Shown here in pieces: positions 1 through 9,341 of a DNA stretch of 53,665 nucleotides; the first letter of the stretch is position 1, and each line of letters begins with the position of its first letter. The notes under the pieces were generated by a model. It was not told the DNA's origin. It saw nothing but the letters and a program-made list of their open reading frames with translations, and searched no databases. The stretch spans positions 1 to 53,665 of the forward strand of contig JAIFKQ010000017.1 in NCBI GenBank assembly GCA_020049515.1, written 5' to 3'. The position numbers were made by a program, and so were the translations under genes. The DNA comes from Paludibacter sp. Its GTDB lineage: Bacteria; Bacteroidota; Bacteroidia; Bacteroidales; Paludibacteraceae.

Positions 1-1970
1 TTCATCGAAGCGATCGATAATTATTTCATTATTCAACTTACTATTTTCGGACTTCAATTCGTCAACCAAGGTTGCGTAATAATTAAAATCGCTGGAATAG
101 AATGAGCTATGTGGTTTTTCAAAAATTTTGTCTTCAGGAATTTTATTTTCCAGGATATTTTCAATTTCAGCCCAATCTACTTCATCATCTTCTTGTTTGT
201 TATCCAATATTTCCACATCACCTTTGATAAAAGCCTTGGTTATCAGCTTTTCTTCCTTGGTAGTATCATAAAGCTTCCACAAGCTGGCAGCATCCCCCAG
301 CGTTTTATATACTTCTTCCTCTTTCTCTTTTCTTTTATCGTTGGGTTATCCGATTTTGAAATTAGGTAGTAAATGTAGGGCGTATTTGTTTGCCCAAAAC
401 GGTCGATACGTCCATTGCGCTGTTCGAGGGTAATGATAGACCACGGAATATCATAGTTGAACATAGTGTGGCAATGATAATGCAGGTTTACGCCCTGACT
501 ACCAGCATCAGACGCAAGGAAAAGACGAATACTGCTGTCTTCTTTTGAAAAATTATCAATAATAGCTTGTTGTTCCGTATCCGATAAGCTACCATTGAAT
601 TGAACTATGGCTGAAGCATCGATATTGAAAGTGGTTTTAAGTTGGTCTTCCAAATAATCGAGCGTTTTTCTTCGTTCTGCAAAAATGATAATGCGTTCGT
701 CTTGTTTACTTCCTTTCCAACCTTTTGCTTTCAGGTGTTTAATAAGTTCATTGAGTTTCCCGTCCTCTTTTGTATTCAGTATATTTTCAATTTGCAACTT
801 TAAATCCAATAGAAAATCAGTAGTAATTTCTTCATCTCTTTCTTTTGCCAGACGGTTTTTAATAGTTTCCAGACAAGCAGCCGGTGACGACATATAAGCT
901 TTGAATAAACCAATGGTAAAGAGAAGTGTACCATTGGTCATGTCGCCATTTGCTTCCGAAAAAGCTTCATTTCGTGCGTTTTGAATTTGTTCGAGAACAG
1001 CTTCTTCCGCATTAAATAATTGGCTGTGAAGACTTATAGTGATACGGTCGCGAAACGAATCACCCACTTCATTTTCTACATCTTTCTTGAAACGTCGTTC
1101 AAAAAGTGGACGTATATCTTCTGGCGTAAATTCACCGTTATAGGGTATGGCAGTTGGGTCCAAAAGTGTAATCAGGTTGGCAAAGTTTTTCTTTTTACCG
1201 TTGTGAGGTGTAGCCGAAGTTAGTACCAATGCTTCAGTTCTATGCGAAAGGAAATCAGCAAGTTCACCACGTTGACTACCTGCATTGGCCACATTGTGAC
1301 ATTCGTCAATAGCCACAATATCCCATTTGATTTTTTCAAGATGGTGACGAAATTGAGCATTGTTTTTCAATGTGTCGATAGAAACGATTACCTTGTCGTA
1401 ATAATCCAACGGATTTTTGTTTGAAGGAATAGTGGCATTAATCCGAGCTACTCCCTGACTATCCAACCGCACCAACGGAATAGAAAATCGTGACCAAATT
1501 TCCTGTTGAAACTGCGAAAGGATAGATTTTGGAGTAACCACCAAAATACGTTGCCCTTTTCCACGACGAATCATTTCGGTAAGGAAAATTCCTACTTGTA
1601 TGGTTTTTCCCAATCCCACACCATCGGCAATAAGTATGCGTGGTTTGGGCAATGACAAAGCCTTTATGGTGGGTATAAATTGGTAATTGCTTGGGCGAAT
1701 GGCTGCTTTATTGGCTATTTCTATGCCTTCGGAATAAAATGACGAATTGCGAAGTATGGTTTCAATAAACAATTTTGATTTGCGATAACCATTTGAAGTG
1801 TCTGCCACCAATTGAGTTGATTCTGGAGTAATCACCTCATAATCTTCCAAGCTTAGGTCAAAAGTAAACCGCATACCTTTTACCAGCTCCGTAATACCTT
1901 CAACCTCAATAATATCTTTCTTTACATCAGTAACCAAAAAGTCTGCAATGTTGTGCTTTTTATCAGTCAT
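1..1970 (-). CDS. SNF2/HepA-type DEAD/DEAH helicase, frameshifted, runs off left edge
   Basis: ATP-dependent superfamily 2 translocase of the SNF2/RapA type. Motif I (GVGLGKT, about residues 117-123), DECH (222-225), SATPH (252-256) and the late QRNGRIDRFGQ motif (about 515-525) are all present, so both RecA-like lobes are complete. The starting frame ends at a stop at 243. In the -1 frame, coding continues cleanly from about 335 to the window edge (for example VYKTLGDAASLWKLYDTTKE). The frame change lies in a purine-rich run on the minus strand, about 312-345, and fits one missing base. Such helicases occur in defence loci (DISARM DrmD, BREX- and Dpd-associated helicases) as well as in RapA-like housekeeping roles. 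The downstream genes that would decide are outside the window. Helicase identity is firm; the role is unknown. Confidence 0.85.
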
Positions 1971-2243
1971 TTTAAATGGGAAAGTATCAGATTAGGACAA
2001 TAAAATTTAAAAGGTCAAAAATAGTCATTATTCTTCAGATAATGTTTAGTGAAATTTATTAATATAGAATAAAATTGAAAATAAATAGAAGTTTATCTCT
2101 TTGGAATTTAATTTCATGTAGTTTTCTTAGGAAGTATTTTGTTGTCAATTGGCACTATTTTGGAGATATTGGATTTTAAGTAGATGTAATAAAAGAATGA
2201 AAATTAAAAGATTGAAAATTAAAATGACACAAAAAACCTTATT

Positions 2244-2347
2244 CATTTTGATATTTGTACTGTCCCAAATAATAAAAATTCATTTTTACCAAAATGATTT
2301 TTACCATAGTGCGTAAACAGACTAAAATTTTCGGTGATGCGTGAAAA
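2244..2347. repeat. 105-bp direct repeat, copy A
   Basis: This is the first of two near-identical segments. The shared core runs from a motif reading ttgtactgtcccaaataa to ttcggtgatgcgtgaaaa, with only a few substitutions and one indel against copy B. Inside it lies a small inverted repeat (TCATTTT-tacc-AAAATGA). No coding role is convincing. Confidence 0.85.
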
Positions 2348-2413
2348 TTGTAGTAAAGGAAAAAATAATTCAATATTTATTCAAATTAAAAATAACAGAA
2401 ATTTAATCTCACT

Positions 2414-2518
2414 CATTTTCATTATTTGTACTGTCCCAAATAATAAAAATTCATTTTTACCAAAATGATTTTTACCTCAGTCCGTAAAGAGGCTAAAATT
2501 TTCGGTGATGCGTGAAAA
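2414..2518. repeat. 105-bp direct repeat, copy B
   Basis: This is the second copy, starting 170 bp after the start of copy A. The differences cluster near the start and in the stretch after the second ttttacc. The 66 bp between the copies are not repeated. Confidence 0.85.
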
Positions 2519-2535
2519 CCATATTAACATAAAAA

Positions 2536-2564
2536 AAAAAGAGCCTAGTGAATAAGCTCTTTTT
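2536..2564. terminator. Hairpin, terminator-like
   Basis: A 9-bp stem AAAAAGAGC/GCTCTTTTT with an 11-nt loop. The T tract on one side and A tract on the other would allow termination on either strand. There is no adjacent intact gene, so it may be left from a lost gene. Confidence 0.5.
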
Positions 2565-2751
2565 AAAATTGAGAGAAATTGAATTTCTCTGCTGTCGTAC
2601 ATTAGTCATTTCAGATTTCTCACACTTTGAAAGTTATTGAAAATTAGAGTGTTAAACTTAATCCCTCTATCATTGTCAAAAGTGCTGGATTTTTCGTGCC
2701 CATGGCGTTTAATAGTATATTATTTAACGCATTTCTGTCCTAAAGGAAAGC

Positions 2752-2802
2752 AAAAAGAAACGCTAATCGCCTGCAAATAGGTAATTAGCGTTTTTCTTTT
2801 TG
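2752..2802. terminator. Long hairpin, bidirectional terminator-like
   Basis: The arms AAAAAGAAACGCTAAT and ATTAGCGTTTTTCTTTTT pair over about 16 bp with a two-base bulge, leaving a 16-nt loop and flanking A/T tracts. It overlaps the 3' end of the ORF remnant read on the minus strand, so stem and coding sequence share bases. Confidence 0.55.
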
Positions 2803-2975
2803 GTTAATTGCTCCAAATTTGCACCACTTAGAATTTCAATCTCAAACGAGCCAATAACTTGTGCTTCGTCCCAAGCAACTGCTCCAGCCACTTGATTTCT
2901 ACTTTCCATGATTCTTGTAGTTGACATTACCAAAGGTTGGTTTGCTACATATAGATTAATTTTTGCTGCTTGCCC
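2763..2975 (-). pseudogene. Unidentified ORF remnant
   Basis: A 70-codon open stretch ends in TAG at 2763-2765. The first ATG is at 2927, giving a 54-residue product (begins MSTTRIMESRNQVAGAV, ends NYLFAGD). The amino-acid composition looks protein-like rather than random, with alternating hydrophobic and charged residues. A stop immediately upstream (2976-2978) and the lack of a clear start or promoter suggest the C-terminal end of a decayed gene. I do not recognise the family. The 3' end coincides with the hairpin at 2752-2802, so chance openness cannot be excluded. Confidence 0.3.
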
Positions 2976-3015
2976 TTAAACGTCTATTTTAGGGATTTTA
3001 GCTAATTACAGCGAC

Positions 3016-3147
3016 TCACTGCATCTCGTATTTATAAACCTGCAATATCTGCAATTGCCTCAATACACATAATAGTTGTATAATGGTTGTAAGATTAGTG
3101 CTTTTGCGCTGTTCTAATAAACTTAACGTAATATTTTTGACACATCG
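3016..3147 (-). pseudogene. Remnant of an XRE-type helix-turn-helix regulator
   Basis: Forty-three open codons read ..TLSLLEQRKSTNLTTIIQLL.. and continue to ..RQLQILQVYKYEMQ before TGA at 3016-3018. The LSLLEQRKSTNLTTIIQLL pattern is the recognition-helix half of XRE/HipB-like regulators that accompany HipA-type toxins in Bacteroidota. The preceding helix is only recognisable in another frame (RNKNLGMT), with a stop between at 3148-3150. This is a frameshifted fragment. No HipA kinase remnant was found nearby. Confidence 0.5.
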
Positions 3148-3481
3148 TCATTCCCAAATTTTTGTTGCGACATACTCTGCTGCAAACGGTGCCATCGGAT
3201 AAATAAACTAATACTTTTCACAATGGTAAGATTACTAATGGCTGTCCAATAAATGTTTAGTATCTATCATTGTTGTTTGTATTTATTATTAATGTTAGAT
3301 TTAAACAGCAAAAACAGTGTATTCTGAATTTAAAACCAGGAAAAATCATACGAAAAGTTGACCCTTAAATATTCGGTTAAGCAAACGTCGAAGCCTAAAG
3401 AGGGATAAGGTTAGCATAGATTTGATATATTATTCTTCAAATTTGGCAATAAAACCAATTGAAAAAAATCAATTGAATGTA

Positions 3482-3511
3482 TTGTATATCAAATTTATAT
3501 TGCTACTTTTG
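3482..3511 (+). promoter_or_regulatory. Bacteroidota-type promoter for the lipoprotein gene
   Basis: TTG at 3482-3484, 19 nt, then TACTTTTG at 3504-3511 match the TTG/TANNTTTG consensus. Transcription would begin near 3518, which rules out the upstream in-frame start at 3477. Confidence 0.65.
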
Positions 3512-3557
3512 CAAGTATAATTATTTACAAATGAAAATTAATAAAAAATTTATCCGT

Positions 3558-4907
3558 ATGAAAAAAAACTTCTTATTTAGCGCAAGTGCAATAGTATTGT
3601 TGCTTGGCATGAACTCGTGTAAAACAGCTGTAGTAGAGCCAGATGCACCATTAGTATTTTCAACTCAAACAGTGGAACAACAAAAAAAGAACATTGAACA
3701 GAGTGGTTTAGATTTGGCCGACAAAATGACTGGCTTGCAACAAACTCCTGCTTTTGAAGCTCTCAATTACTTATCTAGTGGACAGCTAAATGCGCCGGCA
3801 TTAGTAGCGCCGTTGAAGCAATTACGTGCTAGTCTATTAAGAAACGATGTCAATGCACTTCAAACATTCACCAACCAGATGAGAGTAGCTGCTAATGCTG
3901 GTGACGAGATTTGGGGTACTTGGATTTGGAACAAATCAACAGAGGATTTTGATAAATCTTTTGGATCTGTAAATAAAGCAATATATTACTTTCCAACTTC
4001 GGCTGCTTCCAGCACTAACGATGGCGTGGTTACCATTACTTACACCGAATCAAATGTGAAAGTTCCCGAAGTTACGCCAGCTGAATTCTATCCAAAGAAT
4101 TTGTCTGTTGTATTTACAATTGGAGGTGCAGAAGCATTAAAAGCTGAGTTTGCGGGTGAATATCAATCAGACGGTACGCCAACATCTGTAGCACAAAGCC
4201 TGATAATTGGGGCATATAACTGGACTACTTCCATGACAAACAAAAGCACAGAAGTTTCGGCTAGTTTCTCATTTAACTACAATACGCAAGTTATGTTGAA
4301 ATACGAAATGGGAGCTACTGGCACTTTTACTGCCAATCAGATTCAAACAGCTATGGGCGAAGAGTTAAGTCCAGAAGACGTTCTAACTAGTGGATTCATG
4401 AGTTTTCAAGTGATGAATGTGGCCATTTATGGTGGAATTACAGATGTGAAAAATTTAATGGCTGAGGGCAATGCACTTTCAAGTACAGATAAAACATATT
4501 CTGATCAGAGTGTGGAAATACTCAACAAATACTTGAAATTTTACGGATACTTTGCCGACCCAAAGGAAAAGTTTGCTGATGTAGAATTTTTTACTGCTGA
4601 AGAATTAGGAAGTGATAACAGTAAACCTGCTACATTGGTTTATACTCAAACTTCTACAAGTTGGCAACCAAATCCACCTTCTACATTAAAGTATGATTAT
4701 TACAATAGTGATTATAACTATAATCAAAGCACTCAAGAATCCGAAGTAACATATAATTTTTATGCTTACCCAACAAAAACTTTTTACAATCCTCAGCCTC
4801 GTTTAATAATGAGTGACGGCTCAAAAGTTTCTGATTTTGAAAAATTTGCAAATGATAACTTTATTACGGTATTTGAAAAATTTGAATCAATGCTGCCTAA
4901 TAATTAA
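3558..4907 (+). CDS. Secreted lipoprotein of unknown function
   Basis: A 449-residue protein. It begins MKKNFLFSASAIVLLLGMNSC, a lipoprotein signal peptide with the acylated cysteine at residue 21, so it is predicted to be anchored in the outer membrane or at the surface. An in-frame ATG at 3531 would add nine residues; both starts lie downstream of the promoter at 3482-3511. The mature part has an N-terminal helical stretch (about 35-110), then a beta-rich region, and a tyrosine/asparagine-rich segment near the C-terminus (YDYYNSDYNYNQ). I do not recognise a family. It is a single-gene unit: promoter upstream, terminator immediately downstream, and the next gene convergent. Confidence 0.8.
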   Translation: MKKNFLFSASAIVLLLGMNSCKTAVVEPDAPLVFSTQTVEQQKKNIEQSGLDLADKMTGLQQTPAFEALNYLSSGQLNAPALVAPLKQLRASLLRNDVNALQTFTNQMRVAANAGDEIWGTWIWNKSTEDFDKSFGSVNKAIYYFPTSAASSTNDGVVTITYTESNVKVPEVTPAEFYPKNLSVVFTIGGAEALKAEFAGEYQSDGTPTSVAQSLIIGAYNWTTSMTNKSTEVSASFSFNYNTQVMLKYEMGATGTFTANQIQTAMGEELSPEDVLTSGFMSFQVMNVAIYGGITDVKNLMAEGNALSSTDKTYSDQSVEILNKYLKFYGYFADPKEKFADVEFFTAEELGSDNSKPATLVYTQTSTSWQPNPPSTLKYDYYNSDYNYNQSTQESEVTYNFYAYPTKTFYNPQPRLIMSDGSKVSDFEKFANDNFITVFEKFESMLPNN

Positions 4908-4923
4908 GTAATAAATCAACACT

Positions 4924-4957
4924 AAAAAAGGTGAAGAGCAATCTTCACCTTTTTTTA
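4924..4957. terminator. Bidirectional terminator
   Basis: A 14-bp stem AAAAAAGGTGAAGA/TCTTCACCTTTTTT with a 4-nt loop and T tracts on both strands. It sits between the convergent lipoprotein gene (+) and DUF4249 gene (-) and overlaps the latter's last codon. Confidence 0.9.
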
Positions 4958-5839
4958 TGGAATAATGTAGCTGTAGTGGCTGGTGGCTTTTCCACACCAA
5001 ATTCCAAATCCAGGATAGCTTATATTTGATTTTAGTGCTTCCTTTTCGCCCAAAAACAATTCGCTACCAATTCCAGCGTTAGATGAAAAAATGGATAACT
5101 CTTTGAAAAAAAGAGTTGAAGTACTATCAATTGTACAAAACTGAATATCAACAAGATCGCCTTTTCTAAAATAACCACCTTCCGAGAAGCTAGGATCGTT
5201 TTTACCCCTATTGGGATCAATAAGAAAGGTATTCTCACCTACCAGTGTAAAATCTGAATTGAGTATCGGACTTTGCTTATAATATCTATCTCTTTTCATT
5301 CTAGTGTAAACAAGGAAACTATTTTTCTGAAGCGAATCTATTTCAACTTTTACATATAAGTTGCGCAAATATTCGTTGGTAGGTGCTGCCACAATCTCTT
5401 TAATACTCGTTTTAAATGGAATACTCGTTTTGGCATTCATAGTATATCCCCCATAACTTACTGTTAGATAATAAATTTTCCCCTCCTCTCCTATTAATTC
5501 TGTGCCATAATAACTGTGCGGGGGAAATCTTGAAGTATTCCAAGTAGAAGTAAGAATTTCAGTTTTTGCACCAACGGCCTGGGAATTAATATTGTCTGAA
5601 ACAGTCACTTTTGCATTGCTAATAATATATTTTTGAATGTAATTAGTGTCTAATTGTCCCGAAAGTGGGACGTTTAAAGACAAACTAACTTTTGGGTACT
5701 CTCCATTAACAATATATCCTTCCACAATTACTTTTTGGGTGTATCCACTTATCTTAAAATCCAAATCAGGTTTACACGAAAGCAAACATATTAGAAGTAG
5801 GAAAACTGTAATTTTATTCAAAACAAATATTTTATTCAT
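4955..5839 (-). CDS. DUF4249 family lipoprotein
   Basis: A 294-residue lipoprotein with signal peptide and lipobox (LLICLLSC, cysteine about residue 22). The N-terminal motif (VIVEGYIVNGEYPKVSLS) followed by beta-strand-rich sequence is typical of DUF4249. These proteins are almost always encoded beside a TonB-dependent receptor and are presumed surface partners in substrate capture. Here the gene lies 94 bp downstream of such a receptor on the same strand. The substrate is unknown. Family assignment rests on the N-terminal pattern and the neighbour. Confidence 0.8.
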   Translation of the reverse strand: MNKIFVLNKITVFLLLICLLSCKPDLDFKISGYTQKVIVEGYIVNGEYPKVSLSLNVPLSGQLDTNYIQKYIISNAKVTVSDNINSQAVGAKTEILTSTWNTSRFPPHSYYGTELIGEEGKIYYLTVSYGGYTMNAKTSIPFKTSIKEIVAAPTNEYLRNLYVKVEIDSLQKNSFLVYTRMKRDRYYKQSPILNSDFTLVGENTFLIDPNRGKNDPSFSEGGYFRKGDLVDIQFCTIDSTSTLFFKELSIFSSNAGIGSELFLGEKEALKSNISYPGFGIWCGKATSHYSYIIP

Positions 5840-5933
5840 ACGTTTTCGTTGGCTATCAGATTCATTAAATGAATAATTATTTTAAAAATTAGGATTCAAG
5901 TTTTCAAAGATGTATAATCGAATGTTCATTTTA

Positions 5934-8138
5934 CTAAATTCTAAAGGTCCAAGATACAGATGGAATTATTGGCAACAAATAGACCATATTGATATAAAAA
6001 TCAAAGCTCTTATTCACAAAAGCGCTGGTGCTCAAATAGATTTGAAATGGGTTAGAACGGTTATAAACATTGTAAATAGAAAAATTCAGTTCCGACTTTA
6101 TACCTCGCCACGACTTTAGCTTATAAGTGGCTGAAATATCCAACCGGTGATAGGCTGGCATTTGAAAAGCATTGTAATTTCCATATTCAAGTATTACTTT
6201 ATTGTCAACCACAAAGAAACTTACTGGTAAATTGAGCCTGGTACCTGTGGCATAAACAAATACAGCCGAAAAATCCCAACGATCATTCAGTTTGTACATC
6301 CCTACCACCGAAATATCATGGCGTCTATCGTTGCGAGCCAAAAAAGGTTTTCCACCATTTAGCTGGTCGAATTGACGGTAACTCCATGCTAAATTATACG
6401 AAACCCACCCTGAAAAATTTCCGTCGTTTTTACTCAATTTCCATTCTGCACCGTAAGTCCAACCTTTGCCAAGTAACAAATCTTTTTCGAACATGCTATT
6501 TGAAAAAGTAGATTCAATACCATTTTTATATTCCAACTGATTTTCTAATGTTTTATAGTATAACTCGGCACTTACCTCCCACTTGTTTTCCAATAAATTT
6601 TGAAAATATCCACCCGAAAAATGCCAGGATGCTTGTGGCTGAACATAGAGAGAAGCTGGAATTTGCAAATCGGTAGGTATGCCAAAAGAGAAAACTGGAA
6701 TTTGATTTAAATACTGATAATGTCGCGTGGCCGAAAGCTTGAACGATGATTGAGGATCGATTAAATACCGAGTAAAAAAGCGAGGCTCCAGGCTTATTGG
6801 AAAAGTTTTCACAATGCTATTTAAGGAAAAAACTTCATTTCCATCTGTTATATAATCAGTATATGGACCTAGTTGAGCATACAAATTAGTACGTATTCCC
6901 ACATTAAAAAGCCAATCATTCCAAGTCCATTCATCCCTAAAATAAACTGTAGCTTGAGTTGAATTTATATTATTACGCTGGCTATTGTTTTGAAATGGTA
7001 TAATTGAATCACTGTTAAGTGTTTGTGGAATGGCTGCATTGTATGAAAATTCTAAACCGTACTTGATTTTATGAATGCCTTTTAAATGAAAAAAATCTAT
7101 TTTATAATCAAGGTTTGAAAACTGGGATTGTAAGTTGAAGTCTGTGTTATGCCAATCTATCGACGATTTTATCTTAAAATTTGAATAATTTAAGGAATGG
7201 TTCATGCTCCAATTTTCGTCAAAAATATGGTTAAGCTGAAGTCCTGCCAAGGTATTTCCCCAAAAAGTTGAATTATCATTCAATTCAGCTTTCCGAAGAG
7301 ATTTAATTTTCAAATCATCATTGCCGGTATAGTAATGTCCTGTTAATTTTGTACGATTGGCTATTTTAAAAACAAAACCTGCATTTACATCCAAAAAATC
7401 ATACTCACTCTGTGTTAATGCACTGTCAACACCAAGCATAGACACCAAAGGAAGGACAAAGGAACTTATATAACTTGCACGCAATGAGGAATATATATAA
7501 AATTTTGGACTTAATGGAATGTGAACTGCCAAACGCGAAGAAATAAGCCCAATAGAGCCTTTCACATCCATTTTCTCAGGAATTGTATTTACAGTATTTA
7601 TATCAACTATTGAAGATAAGCGTCCGCCATATTCGGCTGGCATTCCAGATTTTATAAAACGCATCTGACCAATAATGTCGGGATTAAATACCGAAAATAA
7701 GCCCAAAACATGGGTTGGATTTTGAATTAATGCTCCATTCAGCATCACCAAGTTCTGATCATTATTGCCACCTCTAACGTAAAATCCCGAATTGGCTTCA
7801 CCAGCTTGCGAAACTCCTCCCATGTATTGCAAAGCTTTATAAATATCATTTTCGCCCATAAATTTGGGTAAAAGTTTAAGCTTTTTAAGATCAATTTCAA
7901 GTCCCAACGAACCACTTTTCAAATTTTCATCTTTCAATCGACCTTTCACTTCTATTTCCTGAATATTAAATTCTTTCTGAGTTATTGACTGAGCATTTGA
8001 ACTGTCGGAAACAAGAAACTGTTTGTCCTGAGCTACAAGACATTGAGCAATACTAAGAAGCATTAGCAAGAAAAACCTCCACCAACGGGCGAAGGTAAAA
8101 CTTAGGTTTTGTTGCTTTAACGACTTATTTATTGCCAA
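5934..8138 (-). CDS. TonB-dependent outer-membrane receptor
   Basis: A 734-residue outer-membrane receptor that would import a substrate using TonB/ExbBD energy. The N-terminal hydrophobic segment (FFLLMLLSIAQCLVAQ) is the signal peptide. The plug domain follows (about 75-190), with GGNNDQNLVMLNGALI and SGMPAEYGGRLSSIVD. The rest alternates beta strands of the barrel and ends SVSWTFRI, with a C-terminal aromatic residue close to the end as expected. Many phylum relatives carry a carboxypeptidase-like domain before the plug; here only about 40 residues separate signal peptide and plug, so it is absent. The start is uncertain within the first 30 residues. It is probably co-transcribed with the DUF4249 gene. 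Confidence 0.9.
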   Translation of the reverse strand: MAINKSLKQQNLSFTFARWWRFFLLMLLSIAQCLVAQDKQFLVSDSSNAQSITQKEFNIQEIEVKGRLKDENLKSGSLGLEIDLKKLKLLPKFMGENDIYKALQYMGGVSQAGEANSGFYVRGGNNDQNLVMLNGALIQNPTHVLGLFSVFNPDIIGQMRFIKSGMPAEYGGRLSSIVDINTVNTIPEKMDVKGSIGLISSRLAVHIPLSPKFYIYSSLRASYISSFVLPLVSMLGVDSALTQSEYDFLDVNAGFVFKIANRTKLTGHYYTGNDDLKIKSLRKAELNDNSTFWGNTLAGLQLNHIFDENWSMNHSLNYSNFKIKSSIDWHNTDFNLQSQFSNLDYKIDFFHLKGIHKIKYGLEFSYNAAIPQTLNSDSIIPFQNNSQRNNINSTQATVYFRDEWTWNDWLFNVGIRTNLYAQLGPYTDYITDGNEVFSLNSIVKTFPISLEPRFFTRYLIDPQSSFKLSATRHYQYLNQIPVFSFGIPTDLQIPASLYVQPQASWHFSGGYFQNLLENKWEVSAELYYKTLENQLEYKNGIESTFSNSMFEKDLLLGKGWTYGAEWKLSKNDGNFSGWVSYNLAWSYRQFDQLNGGKPFLARNDRRHDISVVGMYKLNDRWDFSAVFVYATGTRLNLPVSFFVVDNKVILEYGNYNAFQMPAYHRLDISATYKLKSWRGIKSELNFSIYNVYNRSNPFQIYLSTSAFVNKSFDFYINMVYLLPIIPSVSWTFRI

Positions 8139-8183
8139 GAAAATAGATTTAATACATTGTTAAAAAAAATGAATTTTAGAGAT

Positions 8184-9257
8184 TTATTTTACCACCACAG
8201 CCTCCAAACTCTTTGCTCTAATTTTAATGTAAATTGAACTTCCTGTTTTAGTATAAGCAGTTTGTACATAACCCATTCCAATGCCAACTTTGGTATCGGG
8301 TAGCATACAGCCAGAAGTCACGAGGCCAATAACTTCATCTATTTCGTTTACTATTTCGTATCCGTGACGAGGAATACCTCGCTCTTTCAATTCAAACCGA
8401 ACCAATTTGCGAGAAACGCCTTCCGTTTTTTGTTTTTCGAGCAGTGGTCGGTCGATAAAGTTTTTGCCATAAACAAACTTGGTAATCCAGCCTAAACCAG
8501 CTTCTATGGGCGAAGTTGTATCGTCAATATCATTGCCATACAAACAGAAACCTTTTTCTAGTCGCAAGGAATCTCTAGCTCCCAACCCAATAGGCTTAAT
8601 GCCATATTTTGCTCCAATTTTGAAAAGTGTATCCCAAATTTTTTGTCCGTATTCATTGTAGAAATACAATTCGAAACCTCCCGCACCCGTATAGCCAGTA
8701 TTAGAGATAATTACCTCATGAACATCGGCAATTTTTCCTACAGTAAAACCATAATATGGAATTTCTGATAGATTTATATCGGTAAGTTCTTGCAGCATCT
8801 CGGTAGCTTTTGGTCCTTGCACAGCAAGTTGTGCTATATGGTTGGATGCATTTTCAAGTATAGCACCTTCGGTATTATTAACCATGCACCAGTTCCAGTC
8901 TTTTTCAATATTGGAAGCATTAACAACAAGGAGGTATTTATTTTCCTCATAATGATAAACCAATAAATCGTCTACAATTCCGCCTTTACCGTTTGGGAAA
9001 CATGAGTATTGCGCTTTGCCAATAGGAATTACGGAAATATCATTGGAAGTAATTTTTTGCAGAAAAGGAAAAGCATGCTCGCCTTTTACCCAAAATTCAC
9101 CCATGTGCGAAACATCAAACACACCAACGCCATTGCGAACAGTTAAATGTTCAAGACTAATTCCTGTTGGATATTCAATAGGCATATTATAGCCTGCAAA
9201 TTCATGCATTTTAGCTCCTAAAGCTATGTGTGTGTTCGTAAATGGTGTAGTTTTCAT
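8184..9257 (-). CDS. gcvT: Glycine cleavage system T protein (aminomethyltransferase)
   Basis: A 357-residue tetrahydrofolate-dependent aminomethyltransferase. It releases ammonia from the aminomethyl group held on GcvH and forms methylene-THF. Diagnostic stretches are the start ([20 protein letters not shown]), [10 protein letters not shown], the glycine-rich [15 protein letters not shown], and [16 protein letters not shown]. The length is normal. The other subunits (gcvH, gcvP) are not in the window, so the gene is unlinked here. It lies 84 bp downstream of pepT on the same strand; co-transcription is possible. Confidence 0.95.
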   Translation of the reverse strand: MKTTPFTNTHIALGAKMHEFAGYNMPIEYPTGISLEHLTVRNGVGVFDVSHMGEFWVKGEHAFPFLQKITSNDISVIPIGKAQYSCFPNGKGGIVDDLLVYHYEENKYLLVVNASNIEKDWNWCMVNNTEGAILENASNHIAQLAVQGPKATEMLQELTDINLSEIPYYGFTVGKIADVHEVIISNTGYTGAGGFELYFYNEYGQKIWDTLFKIGAKYGIKPIGLGARDSLRLEKGFCLYGNDIDDTTSPIEAGLGWITKFVYGKNFIDRPLLEKQKTEGVSRKLVRFELKERGIPRHGYEIVNEIDEVIGLVTSGCMLPDTKVGIGMGYVQTAYTKTGSSIYIKIRAKSLEAVVVK

Positions 9258-9341
9258 TTTCTTTGGTCAAATGTCAAATGACTTTCTTGTATGTTTATTT
9301 CTTATTTTTTAATATAATTAACTAATCATATAATTATCAGA

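Larger units (their letters stand above)
1971..3530. other. Long non-genic, decayed region
   Basis: About 1.5 kb of AT-rich sequence without an intact gene lies between the helicase and the lipoprotein gene. It holds two direct repeats (2244-2347 and 2414-2518), two hairpins (2536-2564 and 2752-2802), an unidentified ORF remnant (2763-2975), a helix-turn-helix regulator remnant (3016-3147) and a promoter (3482-3511). The mix of repeats and gene fragments next to an accessory helicase suggests past insertion and decay. Nothing further is seen in 3150-3480. Confidence 0.6.

Noticed and set aside
300-350. Programmed -1 frameshift in the helicase
   Set aside because: There is no clear X-XXY-YYZ heptamer with a downstream structure; a missing base is the simpler explanation.
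109-369. Open frame of 86 residues on the plus strand
   Set aside because: It is antisense to helicase coding sequence, rich in Phe/Ile typical of shadow frames, and has no start context.
2244-2518. Direct repeats as a CRISPR or attachment-site pair
   Set aside because: Only two copies, 105 bp each, with no integrase or cas gene nearby.
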